This document shows positions 1 to 6,485 of a DNA stretch of 9,762 nucleotides, one piece after another. The notes under the pieces are model-generated. The model was given only the letters and a program-made list of their open reading frames with translations, was not told where the DNA came from and did no database searches. Source of the DNA: an uncultured bacterium (GTDB lineage Bacteria; Pseudomonadota; Gammaproteobacteria; Burkholderiales; Burkholderiaceae_E); assembly GCA_903864485.1 (NCBI GenBank), contig CAIPGD010000427.1, positions 1-9,762 on the forward strand. The letters are read 5' to 3'. A program made the position numbers and the translations under genes. Positions within the stretch are counted from its first letter, which is position 1, and each line of letters starts with the position of its first letter.

Positions 1-66
1 CGCAATGGTTGCATATCCTCGTGGTGCGTCAAGTGATTCGTCAGCCTGCGCTATGCTTTGGTGCGC

Positions 67-74
67 TTTTTTTT
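67..74 (+). repeat. T8 homopolymer in the receptor leader
   Basis: A run of eight T lies about 35 bases upstream of the chosen ATG of the receptor gene. The sequence 1-108 ahead of the gene otherwise holds only a weak -10-like TATGCT at 52-57 without a convincing -35, and no recognisable Fur box. The run could slip and change leader length, but nothing here shows that it does. Confidence 0.4.
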
Positions 75-108
75 AAAGTCTTTTGCACCGCCCGAGCGAA
101 ACCGAACA

Positions 109-2328
109 ATGTCATCGAAGCTGCCCAAACCGAACCTCCATCCGATCTCTGCTGCGGTCCTGGTCGCCATCTTCGCGCCCACTGTGGCGCTCGCTCAGGA
201 TGCTGGGCGGGGTGGTGCTGCCGATGCGCCAGGGCTCGAGCCGCAGGGCCCGCGCCTGGATCGCGTCATCATCCAGGGCGGTGAGCGCAACGATACCGAG
301 TTGCGGCGGCGTTCACAGGTGGCCAAGCAGATTTACGGCCGCGAGGAACTCGACAAGTTTGGCGACACCAATGTGGCCGATGTGCTCAAGCGCCTGCCGG
401 GGGTCACGCTCCAGGGTAATGCGCCACGGATGCGCGGCCTCGGGTCTGACTACACCATCATCCTGCTCAATGGCGATCGGGCACCGCCGGGGTTTTCTCT
501 GGATCAGGTCAGCCCCGAACAGGTCGAGCGGATTGAAATCAGCAAGGCGCCAACCGCCGATCAGAGCGCACAAGCCATTGCGGGCTCAATCAACATCATT
601 TTGAAAGAGGCGCCACGGGTCTCGCAACGCGACCTGCGCCTCAATCTGGGCTTGTCGCCCCAGCGCCCGCGTCTGGGTGGCAATTTCACCTTGGGTGAAA
701 AATTTGGGGCACTTTCCCTGTCGCTGCCGATCTCGGGCTTTGAGTGGCGGCGGCCGACCGACGTGGTTAACCGCCGCGATATGCCGGGTCTTGATGGGCA
801 GTTCTCGCAGGTTATTCAGTCAGGTCGCCAAAATACGACCGGGCGCGGTGTGAATATCGGGCCGCGCCTGAGCTGGAAGCTGAGCGATGACGAAACCCTG
901 ACCTGGCAGTCGTTCCTGCAGAAGGGAATCTTCTATAACGACATCCATTACAACAATCAGATTTTGCAGGGTAATCCGAGCCTCGAGGACGATTCCACGA
1001 ATCGGGGTACCTGGCAAAACATTCGGACTAACCTGCAGTGGACCAATTATCTAAGTGCGACCCAGAGCGTTGAGCTGAAGGGCGGCTTGCAAAATTCGCG
1101 CAGCACCTTTGATAACCAAACCTTCCGGTCGGGCGTTAACCAACTGCGCGCAGTTGGCGATAACCTCGAAAACGGGGCTACCCAGGCCGGAAAATTCACC
1201 CAGATTCTCGACGGCCAACACAGTGTGACGGTGGGTTGGGATCTTGAACTCAGGCAGCGTGACGAAGAACGTACCGTGACGGTTGGGGGCTTGCCGCAGT
1301 TGGCGGATTATGAAGGGCGGCCATTCTCAGCACGGATTGAGCGCGAGGCGTTATTTCTGCAAGACGAGTGGGAAATCAGCAAGCAATGGTCGGCCAACCT
1401 GGGTGTGCGTGGCGAGCGGATTCAGACCACCAGTAAGACCCTGGATCTTCCGGTCAGCAACGAGAGCAGCGTGTTGACGCCGCTGCTGCACCTGAATTAC
1501 AAGTTTGACCCAAAGGCGCGCGACCTGATCCGGGCGAGCCTGACCCGCAGCTATAAACCGCCAGGTCTGGCGACCCTGATGGCGCGGCCAACGATCACTC
1601 GTCTTTACGACAATCTCAGCCGAACGAATACCGAGCTGGCGCCTGACCGGGACGGTAACCCCAACTTGCGCCCCGAGTTGGCCACAGGTCTCGACCTCGC
1701 GTACGAGACGTATCTCCCGGATGGGGGTTTGATCAGTATTGGGGTGTTCTCACGCCAGATTGAAAATCTCGTGCGCAACGTGACCTCTCTTCAGACCGTC
1801 GCGTATGCGTCTGCGCCACGCTGGATCTCGCGGCCGACCAATTTTGCCAGTGCGCAAACCCAAGGTCTTGAGCTTGAAGTGAAAGGTCGCGCGGGCGAAC
1901 TCATGCCGTCATTCTTTGAGCGCCGCATGCCGCTGAATTTGCGAGCGGCAATCAGCTTCTATCACTCAAGCGTCGAAACGGTTCCGGGGCCGAATAATCG
2001 ACTCGACGCTCAGCAACCTTGGTCTGGCACGCTAGGAGCCGATTACAGGATGATCAGCTTGCCGGTGACTTTCGGCAGCAACTTGACGGTTACACCCGGA
2101 TACATCACACAACAGACCGCTTCGCAGGCGCTCGAACAGTCTCGCACGCGTGGGTTCGATTTGTATGCCCGTTGGAACTACAGTCCGACGCTCGCGTTCC
2201 GTTTGTCTGCCAATCAACTGTTTGCACTCGATACGCAGACCCGGACGTTCTTGAGCAACGGGAATTCGAGTTCTGCGCTTCGGAGCGGTTATACGGCGAT
2301 CGGCCTGGGCCTTGAAATGAAGCTTTAA
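109..2328 (+). CDS. TonB-dependent outer-membrane receptor
   Basis: A 739-residue outer-membrane receptor, expected to take up a scarce ligand (iron chelate, cofactor or oligomer) using energy from TonB-ExbBD. The N-terminus is a signal peptide: basic residues around K4-K7, a hydrophobic stretch to about residue 28, and a likely cleavage after ALA at 27-29. A weak TonB-box-like segment RVIIQG lies at 52-57. The plug follows (about 65-175), with GREELDKFGDTNVADVLKRL at 77-96, an RMRGLGSDYTIILLNGDR segment and a VERIEISKAPTADQ segment, all typical of plug domains. The remaining 560 or so residues alternate polar and aromatic residues as in a 22-strand barrel. I chose ATG 109 because the signal peptide begins there; an in-frame TTG at 58 would add 17 residues ahead of it. 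The Shine-Dalgarno is weak. The protein ends GLEMKL, without the usual terminal aromatic residue. The substrate cannot be told from sequence; the neighbours are unrelated K+ genes. Confidence 0.93.
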   Translation: MSSKLPKPNLHPISAAVLVAIFAPTVALAQDAGRGGAADAPGLEPQGPRLDRVIIQGGERNDTELRRRSQVAKQIYGREELDKFGDTNVADVLKRLPGVTLQGNAPRMRGLGSDYTIILLNGDRAPPGFSLDQVSPEQVERIEISKAPTADQSAQAIAGSINIILKEAPRVSQRDLRLNLGLSPQRPRLGGNFTLGEKFGALSLSLPISGFEWRRPTDVVNRRDMPGLDGQFSQVIQSGRQNTTGRGVNIGPRLSWKLSDDETLTWQSFLQKGIFYNDIHYNNQILQGNPSLEDDSTNRGTWQNIRTNLQWTNYLSATQSVELKGGLQNSRSTFDNQTFRSGVNQLRAVGDNLENGATQAGKFTQILDGQHSVTVGWDLELRQRDEERTVTVGGLPQLADYEGRPFSARIEREALFLQDEWEISKQWSANLGVRGERIQTTSKTLDLPVSNESSVLTPLLHLNYKFDPKARDLIRASLTRSYKPPGLATLMARPTITRLYDNLSRTNTELAPDRDGNPNLRPELATGLDLAYETYLPDGGLISIGVFSRQIENLVRNVTSLQTVAYASAPRWISRPTNFASAQTQGLELEVKGRAGELMPSFFERRMPLNLRAAISFYHSSVETVPGPNNRLDAQQPWSGTLGADYRMISLPVTFGSNLTVTPGYITQQTASQALEQSRTRGFDLYARWNYSPTLAFRLSANQLFALDTQTRTFLSNGNSSSALRSGYTAIGLGLEMKL

Positions 2329-2333
2329 TCGGG

Positions 2334-2351
2334 GCCCCGCGGTCGCGGGGC
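2334..2351. terminator. GC-rich hairpin between convergent genes
   Basis: GCCCCGCG at 2334-2341 and CGCGGGGC at 2344-2351 are perfect inverted complements, giving a stem of 7 to 8 bp with a very small loop. It lies 5 bases past the receptor stop and about 30 bases past the end of the convergent kup gene, so it could serve both. Neither side has a clear T-run after the stem, so it is not a textbook intrinsic terminator. It may need Rho or simply protect 3' ends. Confidence 0.5.
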
Positions 2352-2383
2352 ATCCGGTTCAGCGTTCGTGACTCAAACGGCGC

Positions 2384-4273
2384 TCAAATTTCGACGTGGC
2401 CACCAATCTCGATGGCGTGGTCAAACGGGATTCGATAAAACTCGGTCGCGCTTTGCATCGTCCGGTGCATGAAGATAAATCCGGTCGTCAGCAAGCTTGA
2501 AGAATTCTTGGCAAGAACTTTTTCTTTGCCCACAAAGAACGAGATTTCCGCCAAATGGAGATGGTGGAATTCTCTTGCGCGGAGCATGGCCACGGCGCGC
2601 ATGACGTTGGGTTCTTCCATATAGCCATAGCGGGCGTGCACGGAATGCACGTCGCACTCGAGATGCTTGACGTCAAACCGGTCCTTTTCGTCGACATAGG
2701 GCGTGTGCACGGACTCTAGGCTCATCAGAACCACGCGCTGGTGCAGCACCTTATTGTGTTTGAGATTGTGCTCGAGCGACCGTGGTGCAATGCCCTGGTG
2801 AGGGACCATGAAAATGGCCGTTCCGTCGATTCTATGCGGTGGATTCGCCTTGATTCGATTCAGAAAATCCGCAATCGGAACCGCTGCTGACCAGCGGGCC
2901 TGAAGCAGGCGGTCGCGCCCACTCACCCACGAGATCATGACCAGCAAGGCGACGGCGGCAACGGCGACAGGCAGCCAGCCGCCTTCGAAAAACTTGAACA
3001 GGTTGGCCCCGAGGAATGCGCAGTCAACCAGGAAAAAGAAAGCGAACAGGGGCATGAACACCCATTTATTCCAGTTCCTCATATAAATCATGAAGAATCC
3101 GGCGAGGATCGTATCGACCGCCATGGCACCGGTGACGGAGATACCGTAAGCGGACGCCAATCGTTCTGAGGTTTGAAACCCAAGGATGAGCCCGATCACG
3201 CCAACATATAAAAGAATATTGATTTTTGAAATATAGACTTGGCCCATCTCTTCGTCAGAGGTGTGCTTGATCCGCAAGCGGGGGATGTATCCGAGTTGTA
3301 CCGCCTGTCCAGCGATTGAAAATGCACCGGAGATCACCGCCTGCGACGCGATGATGGTGGCGGCGGCCGCCAAAAAGAGCATTGGTATCAGCAGGGCTTC
3401 TGGGGCCAGCCTGAAGAAGGGATTGTCAATGGCCGCCGGGTCCCGGATCAGGAGCGCGCCTTGGCCAAAATAGTTCAAGAGCAGCATGGGGAAGACCACG
3501 AAAAGCCAGGCTCGCTGGATTGGCTTCAAGCCGAAATGGCCCATGTCTGCATAGAGTGCTTCGCCGCCGGTGACCGACAAAACCACCGAACCCATGATGG
3601 CGATAGCAACGCCAGGATGCCCCAGCATGAACTGAATGCCCTCGAGCGGATTGAGGGCCGCCAACACAGTTGGGTTCTGGATGATTTCCAGAAATCCGAA
3701 TAATCCCAGTGCAAGAAACCACGTCAACATGATCGGCCCAAACACCTTGCCGATGATGCTGGTGCCGTATTTTTCGATGGCAAAGAGGCCTGTGATCAGG
3801 ACGATCGAGATAATCAGAATGTATTTCTCAAGGTCGGGCGACAGGACTTTGAGTCCTTCAACCGCGCTGAGTACCGAAATGGCCGGGGTGATCATGCTGT
3901 CGCCAAAAAACAGCGCAGCGCCTAAAGCGCCTGCAATCATGACGGCCCATTTGGCGGTGGGGTTTTTCTCGACTCCTTTGGAGACCAAAGCCGTCAGGGC
4001 GAAAACCCCGCCTTCGCCTCGGTTGTCCGCCCGCATGATGATCAAGACATATTTGACGGTGACCACCAGAATCAGGGCCCAGGTAATCAGGGACAAAATT
4101 CCGAAAACCGCCTGAACAATCTCGTTGCCCTCATGGGCTCCGGAGGCCTCGATGGAAACTTTTAGAGCGTACAAGGGCGAGGTGCCGATGTCGCCAAACA
4201 CGACGCCGAGTGCACCGAGAATCAGCGCGCCGATTTTTTTCGAGGAATGATCGTGTGGACCATGGACAGACAT
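2384..4273 (-). CDS. kup: Kup-type low-affinity K+/H+ symporter
   Basis: Inner-membrane potassium uptake protein of the Kup/HAK/KT family, which imports K+ with H+. It has 629 residues, close to the 622 of E. coli Kup. Diagnostic segments are GVVFGDIGTSPLYAL at 23-37 (first transmembrane helix), RADNRGEGG at 81-89 (cytoplasmic loop) and GDSMITPAISVLSAVEGL at 124-141. About 12 hydrophobic helices extend to roughly residue 455. A hydrophilic cytoplasmic C-terminal domain of about 170 residues follows. The N-terminal tail is short and His/Lys-rich. Start ATG 4273 is supported by an AAGGAG Shine-Dalgarno six bases upstream. It follows ktrA by 154 bp on the same strand, with its own candidate promoter and leader hairpin, so it is probably transcribed separately. 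No truncation or missing key motif is seen. The family assignment is firm; the role in low-pH or low-turgor K+ uptake is known from the family, not shown here. Confidence 0.97.
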   Translation of the reverse strand: MSVHGPHDHSSKKIGALILGALGVVFGDIGTSPLYALKVSIEASGAHEGNEIVQAVFGILSLITWALILVVTVKYVLIIMRADNRGEGGVFALTALVSKGVEKNPTAKWAVMIAGALGAALFFGDSMITPAISVLSAVEGLKVLSPDLEKYILIISIVLITGLFAIEKYGTSIIGKVFGPIMLTWFLALGLFGFLEIIQNPTVLAALNPLEGIQFMLGHPGVAIAIMGSVVLSVTGGEALYADMGHFGLKPIQRAWLFVVFPMLLLNYFGQGALLIRDPAAIDNPFFRLAPEALLIPMLFLAAAATIIASQAVISGAFSIAGQAVQLGYIPRLRIKHTSDEEMGQVYISKINILLYVGVIGLILGFQTSERLASAYGISVTGAMAVDTILAGFFMIYMRNWNKWVFMPLFAFFFLVDCAFLGANLFKFFEGGWLPVAVAAVALLVMISWVSGRDRLLQARWSAAVPIADFLNRIKANPPHRIDGTAIFMVPHQGIAPRSLEHNLKHNKVLHQRVVLMSLESVHTPYVDEKDRFDVKHLECDVHSVHARYGYMEEPNVMRAVAMLRAREFHHLHLAEISFFVGKEKVLAKNSSSLLTTGFIFMHRTMQSATEFYRIPFDHAIEIGGHVEI

Positions 4274-4279
4274 TGGAGG

Positions 4280-4285
4280 CTCCTT
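4280..4285 (-). promoter_or_regulatory. Strong Shine-Dalgarno of kup
   Basis: AAGGAG on the - strand is six bases upstream of the kup ATG. It is the best canonical ribosome binding site among genes with ATG starts here. It begins three bases after the 3' arm of the leader inverted repeat, so the hairpin would leave it just exposed. Confidence 0.8.
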
Positions 4286-4288
4286 GAA

Positions 4289-4328
4289 GGCGTCAACCCT
4301 CTACTTTTCTAGTGGTTCGGATGACGCC
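4289..4328 (-). repeat. 7-bp inverted repeat in the kup leader
   Basis: On the - strand GGCGTCA (4328-4322) and TGACGCC (4295-4289) are perfect complements separated by 26 bases. Two more C-G pairs are possible after one mismatch. If the promoter called at 4336-4364 is correct, the mRNA would start at about 4329, so this stem-loop would form its extreme 5' end and finish just before the Shine-Dalgarno. It could stabilise the mRNA, regulate translation, or be a protein-binding DNA site. The match is seen directly; function is inference. Confidence 0.5.
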
Positions 4329-4335
4329 GGGGGGA

Positions 4336-4364
4336 ATCGTACTCCTGCCAAAATTTAACCGCAA
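4336..4364 (-). promoter_or_regulatory. Candidate sigma-70 promoter for kup
   Basis: On the - strand, TTGCGG (4364-4359) and TACGAT (4341-4336) are separated by exactly 17 bases that include an AT-rich stretch. Each box matches four of six consensus positions (TTGACA, TATAAT). A transcript would begin near 4329 and give a leader of about 56 bases before the kup ATG. The position after a gap and hairpin makes it sensible, but the match is modest. Confidence 0.45.
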
Positions 4365-4378
4365 TGAAACGGGTCAGG

Positions 4379-4408
4379 CCGGGGACACCATTCGTCCCGG
4401 AATTTTTT
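4379..4408 (+). terminator. Hairpin plus T6, oriented on the + strand
   Basis: CCGGG-(G)-AC at 4379-4386 pairs with GTCCCGG at 4394-4400: seven pairs with one bulged G and a 7-base loop. AA and six T at 4403-4408 follow. This is an intrinsic-terminator shape for rightward transcription, yet no rightward gene precedes it. For ktrA, whose stop is 20 bases beyond on the other strand, the same stem has an A-run before it and no T-run after it. It may end antisense transcription across kup, or act as an imperfect bidirectional element. Confidence 0.45.
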
Positions 4409-4427
4409 GGGGACTCCGAACGCTCAA

Positions 4428-5105
4428 TTAGGAGAGCGCCGCGAATCGTTCAACCGCCCGTGTTTCCCCTGCGATGATCAGCAGATCACCCGAATTGACG
4501 GAGGTTTCTGGTTTGGCATAGGTGAAATCGGTCTTGGGTGACTTGACGCCGACGATCGTCACCCCGTGTTTCGAGCGCAGAGCCGATTGTGCCAAGGTCT
4601 TGCCAACAGATTCCTGCGGCGCACGGGTCTTGACGATCGCAAATCCATCATCGAACTCGATGAAGTCGATCATTTTTCCGGTGACCAGATGGGCTACTCG
4701 CTCGCCCATCGTGGCTTCCAGGTTGATCACATTCTGGATACCTAAACGCTTGAGAATCGTTTCGTGTTTGTCGCTGATTGCTCGGGCCCAGATGTCTTTG
4801 ACGCCAATTTCCTGGAGGGCTAGAACGGTCAGTACGTTGGCTTCGATATTCCCGCCGATTCCAACAATCGCATGTGCCAACTCGTGAACTCCGAGTTGAC
4901 GCAACGCGTTGACGTTGGTGCTGTCGGCTTGCGCGACTCGGGTGAGGCGGTCCGACCACAGTTTGACCCGGGTAGCATCCTCGTCGATACCCAAGACTTC
5001 GTGGCCCAGGTGCATCAGGGATTCTGCTACCGCAGATCCAAAGCGGCGCAAACCGATAACTGCAACGCTATCGTGGAATTGCGGTTGTTTTTGATTAGCC
5101 AACAA
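4428..5105 (-). CDS. ktrA: KtrA/TrkA-type RCK gating subunit
   Basis: Cytoplasmic regulator of K+ transport. In the family, rings of RCK subunits bind NAD(H) or ATP/ADP and gate the membrane subunit. Length from the chosen start is 225 residues, matching single-unit KtrA (about 220) and not the double-length TrkA of E. coli. An RCK_N Rossmann domain occupies about 10-130 and an RCK_C domain about 140-225. The nucleotide loop VAVIGLRRFG (14-23) has Arg20 where the family has the middle Gly of GxGxxG. The acidic residue ending strand 2 (GIDED, D41) is present. At 126-130 VINLE stands where a Pro-Glu pair is usual. I chose TTG 5105 because GAGGAG lies seven bases upstream and the protein then begins just before the Rossmann fold; TTG 5102 is equally in frame. 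An in-frame extension to 5264 lies wholly within ktrB and adds unrelated sequence. The gene overlaps ktrB by 11 bases, so the two are co-transcribed and probably coupled. Confidence 0.93.
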   Translation of the reverse strand: MLANQKQPQFHDSVAVIGLRRFGSAVAESLMHLGHEVLGIDEDATRVKLWSDRLTRVAQADSTNVNALRQLGVHELAHAIVGIGGNIEANVLTVLALQEIGVKDIWARAISDKHETILKRLGIQNVINLEATMGERVAHLVTGKMIDFIEFDDGFAIVKTRAPQESVGKTLAQSALRSKHGVTIVGVKSPKTDFTYAKPETSVNSGDLLIIAGETRAVERFAALS

Positions 5106-6429
5106 TGGGATGCTCCTCGGGATAACGATACAGTTTGGTGGTTGTGCGCAACGCGAGTGCTGCGATGAGGGTGACCGCGCCGACCCGCCCTGCATACATG
5201 AGAAGAATGAGAGTGACTTTTGCGCTAACGGGTAAATCCGCCGTGATCCCCGTGGATAAGCCAACGGTTGCGAAGGCAGAAATCACTTCAAACACCAGGG
5301 GGATGAAGGGCACGTCGGAGACGCTGATGATCACCAGAGTGCCGAGTGTCACCACCGCAGTCGAAACCAGAACCACCGAGAGCGCTTGCCGCTGGGACTC
5401 GTAGGCGATGGCGCGCGTGCCAAAAGTCGACTGCGGATCGCCCCGCACTTCAGACCAGACCACAAAAAACAGGATGCAGAATGTCGTGACCTTAATGCCC
5501 CCTGCGGTGCCCGCGCTGCCCCCGCCGATGAACATCAGGATCAGGTGGACAAAGAGGGTTTCGGTGGTCATCTGCCCAACATCGACACTATTAAATCCCG
5601 CTGTACGGGCGGACGCAGAGGCAAAAAATGCATTCAAAATCTTGTCGAATACGTTCAATGGACCAAACGTCTTTTCGTTGGACCATTCGTAGAAACCAAA
5701 TAAAACCGTGCCAACCAGCAAAAGAACCAAATAGCCCCAAAGCGTGACGCGAAAGTGCATTGATCGGAGCCCTCGCCGATTGTTTTTGGAGAAAAGTTCC
5801 TGAAACACGGGGAACCCAATGCCGCCGGCTATCAGCGCTAGAGCAATTGGGAGTAGGACGATCGGGTCGGAGACAAACTGCATCAGATTGTCGGAGTAAG
5901 TCGAGAATCCCGCATTGTTAAAAGAGGAAACGGAATGAAATAAGCCGTTCCAGAGCGCTTTCGGGATGGGTTCGTCGTAACGTAGGTGGAAGTTGAGGGC
6001 CAAGATGCCGGCGACGGTCAGTTCGACCGATAACGTGACGTAAAGGACCCACTTGGCGACGTCTGTCACGTCCCCCAACCCCATTGCATGGGTTTCTGCC
6101 TGAGCCAGGATGCGGTTTTGTAAACTGATTTTCCGGCTCATCAAAATACTGAGAATCGTCCCCCCAGTCATGATTCCCAGGCCGCCAATCTGGAAGAGCG
6201 CGAAAATAACGAATTGGCCGAACCCAGTCCAGTAAGTCGCTGTATCGACAACGGCAAGACCCGTCACGCAGGTGGCCGAAACCGCCGTAAACAGGGCCGT
6301 CAGAAAATCCGCATGGCCTGCATCTGCTCGGGCCAACGGAGTCATTAAAGCCATCGTCCCCAGAAGGATGACTGCCAGGAAGGCCGCTGGAATGACTCGG
6401 GCAGGTTGATTAAAGAAATTACTTTGCAA
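5095..6429 (-). CDS. ktrB: KtrB/TrkH-family K+ channel subunit
   Basis: Membrane subunit of a Ktr-type K+ uptake system, 444 residues, the length usual for KtrB (about 445-455) and shorter than E. coli TrkH (483). It shows the four-repeat channel fold. The selectivity-filter loops are ATCVTGL at 52-58, SFNNAGFS at 169-176, SARTAGFNS at 273-281 and FATVGLS at 386-392. Each holds the expected filter glycine (G57, G174, G278, G390). The Gly-rich segment GGGSAGTAGGIK at 302-313 matches the intramembrane gating loop after the third repeat. An in-frame TAG directly precedes the TTG at 6429, so this TTG is the earliest possible start, and it retains the first transmembrane helix. No good Shine-Dalgarno is close: GGAAGG lies 15 bases upstream within a small palindrome. 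It is followed by ktrA with an 11-base overlap and preceded by the antiporter 56 bases upstream. Ktr channels are often Na+-coupled; that is family knowledge and not visible here. Confidence 0.95.
   Translation of the reverse strand: MQSNFFNQPARVIPAAFLAVILLGTMALMTPLARADAGHADFLTALFTAVSATCVTGLAVVDTATYWTGFGQFVIFALFQIGGLGIMTGGTILSILMSRKISLQNRILAQAETHAMGLGDVTDVAKWVLYVTLSVELTVAGILALNFHLRYDEPIPKALWNGLFHSVSSFNNAGFSTYSDNLMQFVSDPIVLLPIALALIAGGIGFPVFQELFSKNNRRGLRSMHFRVTLWGYLVLLLVGTVLFGFYEWSNEKTFGPLNVFDKILNAFFASASARTAGFNSVDVGQMTTETLFVHLILMFIGGGSAGTAGGIKVTTFCILFFVVWSEVRGDPQSTFGTRAIAYESQRQALSVVLVSTAVVTLGTLVIISVSDVPFIPLVFEVISAFATVGLSTGITADLPVSAKVTLILLMYAGRVGAVTLIAALALRTTTKLYRYPEEHPIVG
5113..5118 (-). promoter_or_regulatory. 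Shine-Dalgarno deciding the ktrA TTG start
   Basis: GAGGAG on the - strand sits inside the last codons of ktrB, seven bases ahead of TTG 5105 and ten ahead of TTG 5102. It is the only strong ribosome binding site near the point where KtrA homology begins. It therefore supports a TTG start overlapping the ktrB stop. Confidence 0.7.
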
Positions 6430-6435
6430 CTATTT

Positions 6436-6449
6436 GAAGGCTTGCCTTC
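6436..6449. repeat. Small palindrome before ktrB
   Basis: GAAGGCTTGCCTTC is a perfect 14-base palindrome in the 56-base gap between the antiporter gene and ktrB. It can form a five-pair hairpin with a four-base loop, six bases before the ktrB TTG. The only purine-rich ribosome-binding-like sequence of ktrB (GGAAGG) overlaps it. No T-run follows, so it is not a terminator. Chance occurrence is possible. Confidence 0.4.
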
Positions 6450-6485
6450 CCGTACGATGAAAATCCACTCAGCGAAATGTTCGCA

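Noticed and set aside
1..57. A Fur box or strong promoter before the receptor
   Set aside because: No palindromic Fur-like sequence is present, and the TATGCT at 52-57 has no acceptable -35 partner.
58..108. Upstream TTG extension of the receptor gene
   Set aside because: It would put 17 residues before a good signal peptide, and part of it is encoded by the T8 run. ATG 109 fits secretion better.
83..604. 173-codon + strand frame overlapping the receptor start
   Set aside because: It is an Arg/Ser-rich out-of-frame reading of the receptor signal peptide and plug region. The receptor frame matches a known family throughout.
3636..4115. 159-codon open frame on the + strand across kup
   Set aside because: It is antisense to the well-conserved N-terminal half of kup, and its composition is that of a complement shadow with no family resemblance.
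4274..4427. A known riboswitch ahead of kup
   Set aside because: Apart from the simple hairpins, I see no consensus of a recognised class. A covariance-model search would be needed to settle it.
5106..5264. N-terminal extension of KtrA by 53 residues
   Set aside because: It lies entirely within ktrB in another frame, shows no RCK homology, and has no ribosome site at its start, unlike TTG 5105.
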